Shown in pieces: positions 1 through 9,898 of a DNA stretch of 64,000 bases. Each line of letters opens with the position of its first letter. The first letter of the stretch is position 1. The notes beneath the pieces were generated by a model. It saw only the letters and a program-made list of their open reading frames with translations. It was not told where the DNA came from and ran no database searches. Source of the DNA: Psychroflexus lacisalsi (GTDB lineage Bacteria; Bacteroidota; Bacteroidia; Flavobacteriales; Flavobacteriaceae); contig NZ_JAIQYZ010000001.1 of NCBI RefSeq assembly GCF_020164495.1, forward strand, positions 558,001-622,000. Reading direction: 5' to 3'. A program made the position numbers and the translations under genes.

Positions 1-207
1 GTTATAGATTTGGCATCCGAAGTAAAATTGGAAACAATCTCAGAAAAAGGTAAGAATCCAATCATTAAATTATCGTCATTTGACAAACAACTTGTTTCAC
101 AAGTAGCTGCTAAAATTCGTTCATTTAGACGACCTGAGCCTTACAAAGGAAAAGGTATCAGATACGTAGGTGAATATATAAGAAGAAAAGCAGGTAAATC
201 AGCTTAA
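1..207 (+). CDS. rplF: 50S ribosomal protein L6, C-terminal part
   Basis: The reading frame is open from base 1 and ends at a TAA at 205-207, so this is the last 68 codons of a gene that starts upstream of the window. The C-terminal [13 protein letters not shown] block is the L6 signature that contacts 23S rRNA near the sarcin-ricin loop. The next gene, rplR, begins two bases after the stop, as expected in the spc part of the ribosomal superoperon. The TTG at position 10 is an internal leucine codon, not a start. Confidence 0.95.
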   Translation, partial: VIDLASEVKLETISEKGKNPIIKLSSFDKQLVSQVAAKIRSFRRPEPYKGKGIRYVGEYIRRKAGKSA

Positions 208-209
208 TT

Positions 210-566
210 ATGGGATTTTCTAAAGAAAAAAGAAGACTTAAAATACGCAAGCGTGTAAGAAAAACAATTACAGGTACACCGGGTAAGCCAAGGCTATCCG
301 TGTTTAGAAGTAATAACGAAATCTATGCGCAATTGATTGATGATGTTAATGGAGTTACATTAGCTTCAGCATCTTCAAGAGATAAAGATATTGATGTAAC
401 TAACAAAACGAAGTCTGAGGCTTCAATTATTGTTGGTGAAACTATTGCAAAAAAAGCATTAGAAAAAAAAATTGACTCAATCTCTTTTGATAGAAGTGGT
501 TATTTATATCACGGTAGAGTAAAATCATTAGCCGAAGGTGCTCGTAAAGGAGGCTTAAAATTTTAA
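210..566 (+). CDS. rplR: 50S ribosomal protein L18
   Basis: This 118-residue protein has the usual L18 length and layout: a basic N-terminus ([14 protein letters not shown]), then [20 protein letters not shown], ending in the typical [10 protein letters not shown]18 binds 5S rRNA and helps fix it in the central protuberance of the large subunit. It sits between rplF and rpsE with gaps of two and three bases, so it is cotranscribed and probably translated with them. Confidence 0.97.
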   Translation: MGFSKEKRRLKIRKRVRKTITGTPGKPRLSVFRSNNEIYAQLIDDVNGVTLASASSRDKDIDVTNKTKSEASIIVGETIAKKALEKKIDSISFDRSGYLYHGRVKSLAEGARKGGLKF

Positions 567-569
567 TAT

Positions 570-1094
570 ATGTATCAAGATTATAAAAATGTTGAAACAG
601 TAAAACCAGGTGGACTCGATCTTAAAGATCGTCTAGTTGGAGTTCAACGTGTTACGAAAGTTACAAAAGGTGGTAGAGCATTTGGTTTTTCTGCTATTGT
701 TGTTGTAGGTGATGAAAACGGTGTTGTAGGACATGGTTTAGGTAAATCTAAAGAGGTTGCTGATGCTATTTCGAAAGCTGTTGAAGATGCTAAGAAAAAC
801 TTAGTAAGAATTCCATTACACAAATCTACATTGCCACATGAGCAGTTAGGTAAGTATGGTGGAGCGAGAGTTTTCTTATTACCTGCATCTGAAGGTACTG
901 GTGTCATCGCTGGTGGACCAACTCGTATGGTATTGGAATCTGTTGGTGTGCATGATGTACTTTCTAAAAATCAAGGTTCATCTAACCCACACAACATGGT
1001 TAAAGCAACTTTTGATGCCCTTTTAAAGTTAAGAGGAGCAGAACAAATTGCTAAGCAAAGAGGAATTACCCTCGAGAAATTATTTAATGGTTAA
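570..1094 (+). CDS. rpsE: 30S ribosomal protein S5
   Basis: At 174 residues the protein shows the N-terminal double-stranded RNA-binding half of S5 ([20 protein letters not shown], about residues 36-55) and the C-terminal S5 fold with [15 protein letters not shown] near residue 110. S5 lies at the mRNA entry side of the small subunit and contributes to decoding accuracy. The stop is ten bases before the rpmD start. Confidence 0.97.
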   Translation: MYQDYKNVETVKPGGLDLKDRLVGVQRVTKVTKGGRAFGFSAIVVVGDENGVVGHGLGKSKEVADAISKAVEDAKKNLVRIPLHKSTLPHEQLGKYGGARVFLLPASEGTGVIAGGPTRMVLESVGVHDVLSKNQGSSNPHNMVKATFDALLKLRGAEQIAKQRGITLEKLFNG

Positions 1095-1104
1095 GACCCT
1101 TATT

Positions 1105-1287
1105 ATGGCTAAAATTAAAGTTACTAAAACCAAGAGCGCTATAAAGCGTCCCAAAAACCAAAAGCTTACTTTAGAAGCAATGGGTTTGAGAAAAATCGGC
1201 CAATCTAATGAGTTTGAAGTTTCTGACTCATTGATGGGTATGATTAATAAAGTGAAACATTTAGTTTCTGTACAAGAAATAAACTAA
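1105..1287 (+). CDS. rpmD: 50S ribosomal protein L30
   Basis: The 60-residue protein starting MAKIKVTKTKSAIKRPKNQK matches bacterial L30, a small large-subunit protein. The frame is open further upstream to 1048, overlapping rpsE, but that extension is not conserved in L30 and the ATG at 1105 lies just after the rpsE stop, so I chose it. The conserved block is LTLEAMGLRKIGQ, about residues 23-35. It lies between rpsE and rplO as in other spc operons. Confidence 0.95.
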   Translation: MAKIKVTKTKSAIKRPKNQKLTLEAMGLRKIGQSNEFEVSDSLMGMINKVKHLVSVQEIN

Positions 1288-1291
1288 TATT

Positions 1292-1744
1292 ATGGAATTA
1301 CACAATTTAAAACCTGCCACAGGTTCCGTTAAAACCACAACCAAAAGACTCGGTAGAGGTGAGGCAACTGGTAATGGAGGAACTGCCGGTAGAGGACATA
1401 AAGGTGCCAAGTCCCGTTCTGGTTATTCTAGAAAAATAGGATTTGAAGGTGGTCAGATGCCTTTGCAAAGACGTGTTCCTAAATTTGGATTTACTAATCC
1501 TAACAGAGTTGAATATCAGGCTATCAATTTAGATCGTTTACAAGAATTAGTAGACCACAAATTGATTTCTGATACTGTTGATTTTGGTACTTTACATGCG
1601 ATGGATCAAGTCAATAAAAACTTACCTCTTAAAATTTTAGGTAGAGGTGAATTGAAAGCAAAATTGAAAGTTTCTGCACACAAATTTTCCGCTTCAGCTA
1701 AATCTGCAATTGAAGCAGCTGGTGGAGAAGCTATCACTATTTAA
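1292..1744 (+). CDS. rplO: 50S ribosomal protein L15
   Basis: The 150-residue sequence opens with the L15 N-terminal signature (MELHNLKPATGSVKTTTKRL, then glycine/arginine-rich residues) and has FEGGQMPLQRRVPKFGF in the middle. L15 is an assembly protein of the large subunit that threads an extended basic tail into 23S rRNA. It starts four bases after rpmD and precedes secY by eleven bases. Confidence 0.97.
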   Translation: MELHNLKPATGSVKTTTKRLGRGEATGNGGTAGRGHKGAKSRSGYSRKIGFEGGQMPLQRRVPKFGFTNPNRVEYQAINLDRLQELVDHKLISDTVDFGTLHAMDQVNKNLPLKILGRGELKAKLKVSAHKFSASAKSAIEAAGGEAITI

Positions 1745-1755
1745 CTAATCACCTT

Positions 1756-3096
1756 ATGAAGTTTTTTGAAACATTAAAGAATATTTGGAAAATTGAAGAA
1801 TTAAAAAATAGAATTCTTCTCACCTTAGGTTTATTGTTGGTTTATCGATTTGGTGCCCAAATCGTTCTACCTGGTATTGACGCAGCTCAATTAGCTAGTT
1901 TGTCATCTCAAACTGATGGTGGAATTCTTGGTTTATTGAACGCTTTTACAGGTGGTGCTTTTTCCAATGCTTCAGTATTTGCATTAGGAATAATGCCTTA
2001 TATATCAGCTTCGATTGTTGTACAATTGATGACAATAGCTATTCCTTATCTTCAAAAACTTCAAAAAGAAGGTGATAGTGGAAGGAAAAAGATTACCCAA
2101 ATTACGAGATGGTTAACCATTGCTATTACCTTAGTACAAGGTCCTGGTTATATTATTAATTTGTATAATATTTTGCCATCGTCGGCATTTTTAATGGATA
2201 GCACTTTCACGTTTGTGGCTTCATCTGTTATTATTCTTACTACAGGTTGTATTTTTGCAATGTGGCTAGGTGAGAAGATAACCGATAAAGGAATTGGCAA
2301 CGGAATCTCCTTGTTGATAATGGTGGGTATCATAGCTACATTGCCACAGGCTTTTATTCAGGAATTTATTTCTAGAGTCACTGAATCTAATGGTGGATTA
2401 ATTTTAATTCTTATTGAATTAGTAATTTGGTTCGTTATTATTTTAGCATCTGTAATGTTAGTAAGAGCTGTAAGGCAGATACCTGTACAATATGCTAGAA
2501 AAAATGCTTCAGGTAAGTATGAAAAAGCTTCTGTTGGTGGTGCTAGACAGTTTATTCCCTTAAGATTAAATGCTTCTGGTGTTATGCCAATTATATTTGC
2601 TCAGGCAATCATGTTTATCCCTGCTGCTGTTGCCGGATTGTCCGACACTGAAATGGCACAAGGTATTACAGCTGCTTTTCAAGACATGTTTGGTTTTTGG
2701 TACAATTTAGTTTTTGGTATTTTGATAATAGTATTTACTTATTTTTATACAGCCATTACAGTACCAACTAATAAAATGGCAGAAGACTTAAAAAGAAGTG
2801 GTGGTTTTGTTCCTGGTATTAGACCTGGATCCGAAACGTCCGAATATTTGGATAGAATTATGTCACAAATCACATTGCCAGGTTCAGTATTTTTAGCAAT
2901 CATTGCGGTTTTTCCAGCGATTGTAGTTTCACTTTTAAGTGTGCAACAAGGATGGGCTTTGTTTTTTGGAGGTACTTCTTTATTGATTATGGTAGGTGTA
3001 GCGATAGATACTATTCAGCAAGTAAATTCTTTCTTATTGAATAGACATTACGATGGATTAATGAAATCCGGAAAAAATAGAAAAGCAGTAGCATAA
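1756..3096 (+). CDS. secY: Preprotein translocase subunit SecY
   Basis: This 446-residue polytopic membrane protein is the channel of the Sec translocon. The SecY hallmarks are visible: the plug-region start after helix 1 ([20 protein letters not shown]), the [14 protein letters not shown] segment, the [11 protein letters not shown] motif and the cytoplasmic loop [20 protein letters not shown]. Ten membrane helices are expected. Its place inside the ribosomal operon, after rplO, is the standard bacterial position; secG is encoded separately at 15870-16202. Confidence 0.97.
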   Translation: MKFFETLKNIWKIEELKNRILLTLGLLLVYRFGAQIVLPGIDAAQLASLSSQTDGGILGLLNAFTGGAFSNASVFALGIMPYISASIVVQLMTIAIPYLQKLQKEGDSGRKKITQITRWLTIAITLVQGPGYIINLYNILPSSAFLMDSTFTFVASSVIILTTGCIFAMWLGEKITDKGIGNGISLLIMVGIIATLPQAFIQEFISRVTESNGGLILILIELVIWFVIILASVMLVRAVRQIPVQYARKNASGKYEKASVGGARQFIPLRLNASGVMPIIFAQAIMFIPAAVAGLSDTEMAQGITAAFQDMFGFWYNLVFGILIIVFTYFYTAITVPTNKMAEDLKRSGGFVPGIRPGSETSEYLDRIMSQITLPGSVFLAIIAVFPAIVVSLLSVQQGWALFFGGTSLLIMVGVAIDTIQQVNSFLLNRHYDGLMKSGKNRKAVA

Positions 3097-3098
3097 TT

Positions 3099-3314
3099 AT
3101 GGCAAAACAACCCTCAATAGAACAAGACGGAACTATTATTGAAGCATTGTCAAACGCAATGTTTCGAGTAGAACTTGAAAATGAGCACATAGTAACTGCT
3201 CATATATCTGGTAAGATGAGAATGCACTATATTAAACTTTTACCAGGGGATAAAGTAAAATTAGAAATGAGTCCTTATGATTTATCTAAGGCTCGTATAA
3301 CCTATAGATATTAA
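3099..3314 (+). CDS. infA: Translation initiation factor IF-1
   Basis: The 71-residue protein is a single S1/OB-fold domain with the IF-1 motifs [20 protein letters not shown] and [21 protein letters not shown]-1 blocks the ribosomal A site during initiation. The start codon lies two bases after the secY stop. In many Bacteroidetes infA is found here, between secY and rpmJ. Confidence 0.97.
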   Translation: MAKQPSIEQDGTIIEALSNAMFRVELENEHIVTAHISGKMRMHYIKLLPGDKVKLEMSPYDLSKARITYRY

Positions 3315-3319
3315 TTACT

Positions 3320-3436
3320 ATGAAAGTAAGAGCATCAATAAAAAAGAGAAGTGCTGACTGTAAGATCGTTCGTAGAAAAGGACGTCTTTATGTCATCAAC
3401 AAAAAGAATCCTAAATTTAAACAAAGACAAGGATAA
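3320..3436 (+). CDS. rpmJ: 50S ribosomal protein L36, zinc-ligand-poor form
   Basis: A 38-codon frame encodes [20 protein letters not shown] and ends in KFKQRQG, the diagnostic termini of L36. L36 is a small 23S rRNA-binding protein of the large subunit. The classical form holds zinc with Cys11, Cys14, Cys27 and His33; here these positions are Ser, Cys, Asn and Phe, so three of four ligands are absent and zinc is unlikely to be bound. The gene lies five bases after infA and two before rpsM. Confidence 0.96.
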   Translation: MKVRASIKKRSADCKIVRRKGRLYVINKKNPKFKQRQG

Positions 3437-3438
3437 TT

Positions 3439-3813
3439 ATGGCTAGAATTGCAGGTGTAGATATACCAAAACAAAAACGCGGAGTTATAGCTTTAACTTA
3501 TATCTTCGGAATCGGTAAGAGTAGATCTCAAAAAATACTTAGTGAAGCCGGTGTAGACGAAAGTATCAAAGTTTCTGATTGGAATGATGATCAAATCGGA
3601 AAGATTAGAGAAGCTGTCGGTAAATTCACAATAGAAGGTGAGTTAAGATCTGAAGTTCAAATAAACATTAAGAGATTAATGGATATTGGTTGCTACAGAG
3701 GAATAAGACATAGATCTGGACTTCCATTGAGAGGACAAAGAACTAAAAACAACTCCCGTACTAGAAAAGGAAGAAGAAAAACAGTTGCTAATAAGAAAAA
3801 GGTAACTAAATAA
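3439..3813 (+). CDS. rpsM: 30S ribosomal protein S13
   Basis: The 124-residue protein begins [20 protein letters not shown] and has the helix-turn motif [14 protein letters not shown] and the C-terminal basic tail [20 protein letters not shown] that reaches toward the P-site tRNA. S13 forms intersubunit bridges at the head of the 30S particle. It starts two bases after rpmJ and is followed by rpsK after an eight-base gap. Confidence 0.97.
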   Translation: MARIAGVDIPKQKRGVIALTYIFGIGKSRSQKILSEAGVDESIKVSDWNDDQIGKIREAVGKFTIEGELRSEVQINIKRLMDIGCYRGIRHRSGLPLRGQRTKNNSRTRKGRRKTVANKKKVTK

Positions 3814-3821
3814 TAATTAAA

Positions 3822-4205
3822 ATGGCAAAGTCAACAACAAAAAAGCGTAAAGTAGTTGTAGATGCATATGGCGAAGCTCATATTTCTGCCTCTTTCAATA
3901 ATATCATTGTTTCTTTAACAAACAAGAATGGTGATATTATTTCTTGGTCATCTTCAGGTAAGATGGGCTTTAGAGGTAGTAAAAAGAACACTCCTTATGC
4001 TGCACAATTATCTGCTGAAGATGCAAGTAAAGTTGCACACGAAGCAGGATTGCGTAAAGTAAAAGTATATGTAAAAGGTCCAGGTAACGGAAGAGAGTCT
4101 GCAATCAGATCTTTACATAATTCCGGTATTGAAGTTACAGAGATTATTGATGTAACACCTATACCTCATAATGGATGTAGACCTCCAAAGCGTAGAAGAG
4201 TCTAA
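3822..4205 (+). CDS. rpsK: 30S ribosomal protein S11
   Basis: At 127 residues, this has the S11 features [20 protein letters not shown], the GMRGSKK-like stretch (here [14 protein letters not shown]) and the C-terminal [19 protein letters not shown]11 lies on the platform of the 30S subunit beside the mRNA exit. A 76-base spacer without an obvious terminator separates it from rpsD. Confidence 0.97.
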   Translation: MAKSTTKKRKVVVDAYGEAHISASFNNIIVSLTNKNGDIISWSSSGKMGFRGSKKNTPYAAQLSAEDASKVAHEAGLRKVKVYVKGPGNGRESAIRSLHNSGIEVTEIIDVTPIPHNGCRPPKRRRV

Positions 4206-4281
4206 TTAATATAAATCAATCATTACTATTATCGAAGGATAAGACCTTAATTCATAATAGAGAAATAATAAATACATAACA

Positions 4282-4887
4282 ATGGCAAGATATACCGGTC
4301 CTAAAACCAAAATAGCTAGAAAATTTGGAGAATCCATTTTTGGAGACGACAAATCTTTCGAAAAAAGAAATTATCCTCCTGGACAGCATGGAAATAACAG
4401 AAGAAGAGGCAAGAAGTCTGAGTACGCTGTTCAGCTTATGGAGAAGCAAAAAGCAAAATATACTTATGGTATTCTAGAAAAGCAATTCCGTAATATGTTT
4501 AAAAAAGCAACCAGATCTCAAGGTATTACTGGTGAGATTCTACTTCAATTATGTGAATCTAGATTAGATAACGTAGCTTATCGTCTAGGTATTGCACCTT
4601 CAAGGAGTGCTGCAAGACAACTGGTTTCTCATAAGCATATTACTGTAAATGGCGAGTTAGTTAACATACCATCTTACCAAGTTAAACCAAATGATGTTGT
4701 TGGAATAAGAGAGAAATCAAAATCTCTTAATGTAATCCAAGAATCTCTTTCAAATAGCAAATCTGTTCATGAATGGATGACCTGGAATAGCGAGAAAATG
4801 CAAGGTACCCTTGTAAATATTCCTGAAAGATCTCAGATTCCTGAAAAAATCAATGAGCAATTCATCGTTGAATTATACTCTAAATAA
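4282..4887 (+). CDS. rpsD: 30S ribosomal protein S4
   Basis: The 201-residue protein starts [17 protein letters not shown] and has an S4 RNA-binding domain at about residues 92-155 ([20 protein letters not shown], then [14 protein letters not shown]). S4 nucleates assembly of the 30S body. The N-terminal zinc-binding cysteines of some S4 proteins are absent, so this is the cysteine-free form. In some bacteria S4 represses its own operon; nothing in the 76-base leader lets me test that here. Confidence 0.97.
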   Translation: MARYTGPKTKIARKFGESIFGDDKSFEKRNYPPGQHGNNRRRGKKSEYAVQLMEKQKAKYTYGILEKQFRNMFKKATRSQGITGEILLQLCESRLDNVAYRLGIAPSRSAARQLVSHKHITVNGELVNIPSYQVKPNDVVGIREKSKSLNVIQESLSNSKSVHEWMTWNSEKMQGTLVNIPERSQIPEKINEQFIVELYSK

Positions 4888-4908
4888 TAACTGACAACAC
4901 TCAAATTT

Positions 4909-5901
4909 ATGGCATTATTTAATTTTCAAAAGCCCGATAAGGTGATCATGATCGATTCTACCGATTTTGAGGGCACTTTCGAATTTAGACCATTAGAACC
5001 TGGTTACGGTCTAACAGTAGGAAACGCTTTACGTAGAGTCTTGTTATCATCTTTAGAAGGTTTTGCTATCACATCTGTAAGAATCGAAGGTGTTGATCAT
5101 GAATTCTCTACAATTGAAGGAGTTGTTGAAGATATTACTGAAATCATCTTAAATCTAAAGCAAATCAGATTCAAAAAAAGAGCTGAAGATGTAGATAACG
5201 AGACCGTTTCTATTTCTTTCTCTGGTAATGAAAAAATGACTGCTGGAGATTTTCAAAAATACCTTACAGGTTTTGATATTTTAAATCCAGATCTTGAAAT
5301 TTGTACAATGGACAAGAAAGTATCTCTCAACCTTGAACTTACTGTTCAAAAAGGTAGAGGGTATGTTCCAGCTGAAGAAAATAAAACCTCTAAAGCGCCT
5401 ATAGGTACAATTTTTACTGATTCTGTTTTTACTCCAATTAAAAACGTAAAGTATAGCATAGAAAACTTTAGGGTTGAGCAAAAGACTGACTACGAAAAAT
5501 TGATTTTCGAAATTAGCAGTGATGGTTCAATTCATCCTAAAGATGCACTTACAGAAGCTGCAAAAACTCTTATTCATCACTTTATGTTATTTTCAGATGA
5601 GAGAATAACACTAGAAACTGAAGAAATGTCTCAAGCTGAGACTTACGATGAAGAGTCTCTAGATATGAGACAATTACTTAAGTCTAAGTTAGTTGATTTA
5701 GATTTATCAGTAAGAGCACTTAATTGCTTGAAAGCTGCTGAAGTAGAAACTTTAGGTGATTTAGTATCTCATAATAAAAGTGATTTAATGAAGTTTAGAA
5801 ACTTCGGTAAAAAATCGCTTACTGAATTAGAAGAACTTGTAGAAAATAAAGGTCTTGACTTTGGAATGGATCTTTCAAAATATAAACTTGACAAAGACTA
5901 A
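4909..5901 (+). CDS. rpoA: DNA-directed RNA polymerase subunit alpha
   Basis: The 330-residue protein has the alpha N-terminal dimerisation domain ([20 protein letters not shown] at about residues 24-43, [15 protein letters not shown]) and the C-terminal domain with [19 protein letters not shown] and [14 protein letters not shown], which binds UP elements and activators. It scaffolds polymerase assembly in the cytoplasm. It is 21 bases downstream of rpsD and 28 bases upstream of rplQ. Confidence 0.97.
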   Translation: MALFNFQKPDKVIMIDSTDFEGTFEFRPLEPGYGLTVGNALRRVLLSSLEGFAITSVRIEGVDHEFSTIEGVVEDITEIILNLKQIRFKKRAEDVDNETVSISFSGNEKMTAGDFQKYLTGFDILNPDLEICTMDKKVSLNLELTVQKGRGYVPAEENKTSKAPIGTIFTDSVFTPIKNVKYSIENFRVEQKTDYEKLIFEISSDGSIHPKDALTEAAKTLIHHFMLFSDERITLETEEMSQAETYDEESLDMRQLLKSKLVDLDLSVRALNCLKAAEVETLGDLVSHNKSDLMKFRNFGKKSLTELEELVENKGLDFGMDLSKYKLDKD

Positions 5902-5929
5902 CTTTTGTTAAGCTCAAAATACATTAATC

Positions 5930-6412
5930 ATGAGACATAGAAAGAAATTTAATCACTTAGGGAGAACATCCTCACATAGAAAAGCAATGCTTTCTAATAT
6001 GGCTTGTTCCTTAATTGAGCATAAAAGAATAAACACTACAGTGGCTAAGGCTAAAGCCCTTAGAACATTTGTAGAGCCATTAATCACTAAATCTAAATTA
6101 GATACAACTCATAATCGTCGTTTGGTTTTTTCTAAACTAAAAGATAAATATATGGTTGCAGAACTTTTTAGAGAGGTTGCTCCTAAAGTTGGAGAGCGTC
6201 CAGGTGGATACACTCGTATCATTAAGTTGGGAAACAGACTTGGAGATGCTGCTGAAATGGCAATGATAGAACTTGTTGACTTTAATGATGTATATACACC
6301 AGGTAAGAAACAAGCTAAGAAGAAATCAACTAGAAGAGCTGGTAAAAAAGTGAAAGTAGAGGACCAAGCAGAAACTTCAAACGATTCTGAAACTAAAACT
6401 GATGAGGCTTAA
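5930..6412 (+). CDS. rplQ: 50S ribosomal protein L17
   Basis: The first 120 or so residues are L17 ([20 protein letters not shown], then the [20 protein letters not shown] core). It lies near the exit tunnel of the large subunit. The total is 160 residues; the last 40 form a lysine-rich then acidic, probably disordered tail, a length extension common in Bacteroidetes. It is the last gene of the ribosomal run and is followed by a strong terminator. Confidence 0.96.
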   Translation: MRHRKKFNHLGRTSSHRKAMLSNMACSLIEHKRINTTVAKAKALRTFVEPLITKSKLDTTHNRRLVFSKLKDKYMVAELFREVAPKVGERPGGYTRIIKLGNRLGDAAEMAMIELVDFNDVYTPGKKQAKKKSTRRAGKKVKVEDQAETSNDSETKTDEA

Positions 6413-6437
6413 TACACATCACATATTTAATTCAATC

Positions 6438-6473
6438 AAAAGGATAAACTTTAATTAGTTTATCCTTTTTTTA
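6438..6473 (+). terminator. Rho-independent terminator after rplQ
   Basis: A 13-bp stem (6438-6450 pairing with 6457-6469) with a six-base TTAATT loop is followed by a T tract. It sits 26 bases after the rplQ stop and would end the ribosomal superoperon. The carA start codon lies only 12 bases beyond it, so carA either relies on read-through or on a promoter overlapping this hairpin. Confidence 0.85.
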
Positions 6474-6484
6474 TATCTACACCT

Positions 6485-7603
6485 ATGAAGTATAACTTAA
6501 AAACACCCGCAGTATTATTGCTTGCCGATGGAACTGTCTTTCATGGCAAGACCACTAAACCTTTTACTACCAATCGTACGGGGGAAATTTGTTTTAATAC
6601 TGGTATGACTGGTTATCAAGAGATATTTACAGATCCATCTTATTTCGGCCAAATCATGGTTACTACCAATGCACATATTGGTAACTACGGTGTAAATTCA
6701 GACGAAAGTGAATCGGATTCGGTCAAAATTTCTGGTTTGATTTGTAAAAACTTTTCATTTACACCTTCCAGGGTAAATTCTGATCAAACTCTTGAAGACT
6801 TTCTAAAAGACGCACATTTACCTGTTATTTTTGATGTCGACACCAGAGCTCTGGTATCTCATATTAGAAAGCATGGTGCAATGAATGCAATTATGTCTAC
6901 AGATATTAATAACATCTCTGAATTACAAAATGAGTTATCTCAGCATCCTTCTATGAAAGGACTCGAATTGGCTTCTAAGGTTTCTACAAAAGAGCCATAT
7001 TCACTTGGAGATAAACTTTCTGATCACAAAGTAGCTGTTCTTGACCTTGGTACTAAGAAGAACATCCTAAGAAGGCTCACCGAAAGAGGTGCTTTTGTAA
7101 AAGTCTTCCCTTACGATTCTACTTTCGAAGATCTTATGGACTGGAATCCTGATGGCGTTCTTATTTCTAATGGCCCCGGAGATCCTGTACCTTTGGCTAC
7201 AGCTATTGAACTAGCAAAAAAGTGTATTAAAAATGAAGTTCCTATTTTTGGGATATGTTTAGGTCATCAAATTATTGCACTTGCTATGGATATCCCTACG
7301 CTCAAAATGCATAATGGACATCGAGGCATCAACCACCCTATACAGAATCTCAAAACAGGTAAAAGTGAGATAACCTCTCAAAATCATGGATTTACCATTG
7401 ATAAAGATTCTACTGTTAATAATTCGAAAGTTGAAATTTCACATATTCATTTGAATGATAAATCAGTAGCAGGGATACGAGTTAAAAACAAGCCTTGTTT
7501 TTCAGTGCAGTACCATCCAGAAGCTGGTCCTGGACCAAACGATGCCACTTACCTCTTCGATGAATTTTTTGATATGATGTCTAAACAAAAAGTTGAAGCA
7601 TAA
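6485..7603 (+). CDS. carA: Carbamoyl-phosphate synthase small (glutaminase) subunit
   Basis: The 372-residue protein supplies ammonia from glutamine for carbamoyl phosphate, the precursor of arginine and pyrimidines; the large subunit carB is not in the window. The N-terminal CPSase domain (TGEICFNTGMTGYQEIFTDP) precedes a class I glutamine amidotransferase domain with nucleophile Cys258 in FGICLGHQ, the QNHGF motif, and the His-Glu pair in VQYHPEAGPGP. The order rplQ-carA is, to my knowledge, common in Flavobacteriaceae. Confidence 0.97.
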   Translation: MKYNLKTPAVLLLADGTVFHGKTTKPFTTNRTGEICFNTGMTGYQEIFTDPSYFGQIMVTTNAHIGNYGVNSDESESDSVKISGLICKNFSFTPSRVNSDQTLEDFLKDAHLPVIFDVDTRALVSHIRKHGAMNAIMSTDINNISELQNELSQHPSMKGLELASKVSTKEPYSLGDKLSDHKVAVLDLGTKKNILRRLTERGAFVKVFPYDSTFEDLMDWNPDGVLISNGPGDPVPLATAIELAKKCIKNEVPIFGICLGHQIIALAMDIPTLKMHNGHRGINHPIQNLKTGKSEITSQNHGFTIDKDSTVNNSKVEISHIHLNDKSVAGIRVKNKPCFSVQYHPEAGPGPNDATYLFDEFFDMMSKQKVEA

Positions 7604-7631
7604 AAAAAAGTGGGCAAACGCCCACTTTTTT
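7602..7631. terminator. Bidirectional terminator between carA and the FAS1 gene
   Basis: GTGGGC (7610-7615) pairs with GCCCAC (7620-7625) around an AAAC loop, flanked by an A tract on the left and a T tract on the right. The symmetrical A/T arms allow it to act in both directions, ending carA on the plus strand and the FAS1 gene on the minus strand. Confidence 0.88.
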
Positions 7632-7649
7632 ATTTTATTTTGAAATTTA

Positions 7650-8195
7650 TTACGGTAATAATACTGTATCAATAACATGAATCACTCCATTAGATTGATT
7701 AACGTCTGCAATAGTTACAGTAGCAACATTGCCCTTAGAGTCTTTAATTTTTACATTTTTACCATCTAACATTGCTGTAAGAGTTCCACCACTCAATGTC
7801 TGCAGCTCTGCTTTTCCATCACCTTTTTTAATAGCCGCAACAACATCTTCAGCATTGAATTTACCTGCAATGACATGGTATGTTAATACCGTTTGAAGTT
7901 GTTTTTTGTTTTCTGGCTTCAAAAGCGACTCAACAGTACCTTCTGGGAGATTTCCAAAAGCCGCATTAGTAGGAGCAAATACTGTAAATGGACCGTCACT
8001 TGATAGAGTTTCAACAAGTTCTGCAGCTTTAACCGCGGCTACCAAAGTCGTGTGATCTTTGGAATTTAAGGCATTTTCAACAATGTTTTTCGTGGGATAC
8101 ATTTCTGCTCCACCAACCATTTTGTTTTGAGCGTAAGAAAGAGTTGTTACTAAAACACTCATAACTAAGACTAATTGTAATTTTAAATTTTTCAT
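7650..8195 (-). CDS. Secreted fasciclin (FAS1) domain protein
   Basis: The 181-residue protein has a Sec signal peptide (about residues 1-22, ending SYA-QN) and one FAS1 domain at about 38-181, with the two typical conserved blocks: GPFTVFAPTNAAFGNLP and TYHVIAGKF, and the terminal GVIHVIDTVLLP. FAS1 domains are adhesion modules found in the periplasm or outside the cell; the ligand here is unknown. It is a single-gene unit, convergent with carA and divergent from eno. Confidence 0.93.
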   Translation of the reverse strand: MKNLKLQLVLVMSVLVTTLSYAQNKMVGGAEMYPTKNIVENALNSKDHTTLVAAVKAAELVETLSSDGPFTVFAPTNAAFGNLPEGTVESLLKPENKKQLQTVLTYHVIAGKFNAEDVVAAIKKGDGKAELQTLSGGTLTAMLDGKNVKIKDSKGNVATVTIADVNQSNGVIHVIDTVLLP

Positions 8196-8369
8196 GACAT
8201 TTTTTTATATGTTATTTAAATGTACGTAAGAAAAAGCCCTTTGGTTTTTTTACTTTCATAATTTAACTTCACATTGTATGTGATTAATATTCAAATTTAA
8301 TCTAGTCTTTTAAATTAACTATATCGTTTTAGCTAGTCGTGCTCATCCATACATAACCTTAAAATCGAT

Positions 8370-8397
8370 TTGAATAAGCTTTTATTTCGTAAATTGC
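8370..8397 (+). promoter_or_regulatory. Candidate Bacteroidetes-type promoter of eno
   Basis: A TTG at 8370-8372 is followed after 17 bases by TAAATTG at 8390-8396, an imperfect match to the Bacteroidetes -33 TTG / -7 TAnnTTTG pattern. The eno ATG follows 23 bases later. The call rests on pattern similarity only, because AT-rich DNA gives many such matches. Confidence 0.35.
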
Positions 8398-8419
8398 AAC
8401 AAATCAAAAATTAAATAAA

Positions 8420-9712
8420 ATGAGTGCAATTTTAGACATACACGCGAGACAAATATTCGATTCAAGAGGTAATCCAGCCTTGGAAGTAGACGTTATTACA
8501 GAAACTGGAACTCTAGGAAGATTTGCAGTTCCATCCGGAGCTTCCACAGGAGTTCATGAGGCTGTAGAACTCAGAGATGGAGGAGTTGATTATATGGGAA
8601 AAGGGGTTTCTAAAGCCGCGGAAAACGTGAATACTACAATTGCAAACGCTTTACTTGGGATTTCAGTTTTTGAACAATCTGAAATTGATCAAATCATGAT
8701 TGATTTGGATGGAACTGATAATAAATCTAAACTTGGCGCAAATGCCATTTTAGGCGTTTCTCTGGCGGCTGCTAAAGCTGCTGCAAATGAACTAAATTTA
8801 CCTTTATACAGATATATAGGTGGTGTTTCTACAAACACACTTCCTGTACCAATGATGAACATCATTAATGGAGGCTCCCACAGTGATGCTCCTATCGCTT
8901 TTCAAGAATTTATGGTGATGCCAGTAAAGGCAGATAACTTTACTCATGCTCTGAAGATGGGAACTGAAATTTTCCACAACCTTAAAAAGGTTTTAAAAGA
9001 AAGAAATTTAAGCACCGCTGTTGGTGATGAAGGTGGTTTTGCACCGAAGCTAGAAGGGACTGAAGATGCTTTGGATTCTATTAAACTCGCAGTAGAAAAC
9101 GCAGGTTATAAATTTGGAGATGAAGTGATGATCGCCCTTGATTGTGCTGCAGCAGAATTCTATGAAGATGGGAAATACAACTACAAGAAATTTGAAGGTG
9201 ATTCTGCCAAAACCATGTCTTCTGAAGAACAAGCAAGCTATCTAGCTGAACTTTCTGAAAAATATCCAATAATTTCTATTGAAGATGGAATGGATGAGGA
9301 TGATTGGGATGGATGGAAAATATTAACCGAAAAAATCGGTGATAAAGTCCAGCTTGTTGGTGATGATCTTTTTGTAACTAATGTGAAACGTTTACAAAAG
9401 GGTATTACAAATAATATAGCAAATTCTATCTTGATTAAAGTGAACCAAATTGGTACTCTTACTGAAACTATTGCAGCTGTAAATCTTGCTCATAATGCGG
9501 GTTACACTTCAGTGATGTCACACAGATCTGGTGAAACCGAAGATAATACAATTGCAGATTTAGCAGTAGCTTTATCCACAGGTCAGATTAAAACAGGTTC
9601 AGCCTCTAGAAGTGATCGTATGGCCAAATACAATCAATTAATTAGAATAGAAGAGGAGCTTGGAGATAATGCTTATTTTCCAAAAATGAAGGCTTTCAAA
9701 ATAAAAAAATAA
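8420..9712 (+). CDS. eno: Enolase
   Basis: At 430 residues it has normal enolase length and catalyses 2-phosphoglycerate to phosphoenolpyruvate in glycolysis. Visible signatures are the N-terminal [17 protein letters not shown], the catalytic loop [19 protein letters not shown], the metal ligands in [15 protein letters not shown] and VGDDLFVTN, and [17 protein letters not shown] with [11 protein letters not shown]. The gene stands alone with its own upstream region and is followed by gltA after 186 bases. Confidence 0.98.
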   Translation: MSAILDIHARQIFDSRGNPALEVDVITETGTLGRFAVPSGASTGVHEAVELRDGGVDYMGKGVSKAAENVNTTIANALLGISVFEQSEIDQIMIDLDGTDNKSKLGANAILGVSLAAAKAAANELNLPLYRYIGGVSTNTLPVPMMNIINGGSHSDAPIAFQEFMVMPVKADNFTHALKMGTEIFHNLKKVLKERNLSTAVGDEGGFAPKLEGTEDALDSIKLAVENAGYKFGDEVMIALDCAAAEFYEDGKYNYKKFEGDSAKTMSSEEQASYLAELSEKYPIISIEDGMDEDDWDGWKILTEKIGDKVQLVGDDLFVTNVKRLQKGITNNIANSILIKVNQIGTLTETIAAVNLAHNAGYTSVMSHRSGETEDNTIADLAVALSTGQIKTGSASRSDRMAKYNQLIRIEEELGDNAYFPKMKAFKIKK

Positions 9713-9852
9713 TCCATTAACCAAACTTAGGTTTTAAATGAAAACGACTTAAGAATTTCAAAAAATTTATTTAATGATTTGAAGCTTAAATTGATGTCAT
9801 GAAAGGCATCGCAACTCTGAAATAGCTTCACATACATTTAATAAGCTAAATT

Positions 9853-9882
9853 TTGTAATTGTTTTTATTAAACTTATTTTGC
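9853..9882 (+). promoter_or_regulatory. Candidate Bacteroidetes-type promoter of gltA
   Basis: TTG at 9853-9855 and TATTTTG at 9875-9881 are separated by 19 bases, close to the Bacteroidetes consensus spacing, and the gltA ATG follows 17 bases after the -7-like element. A very short leader would result. Pattern match only. Confidence 0.35.
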
Positions 9883-9898
9883 ATAAAAAATATTTAAA

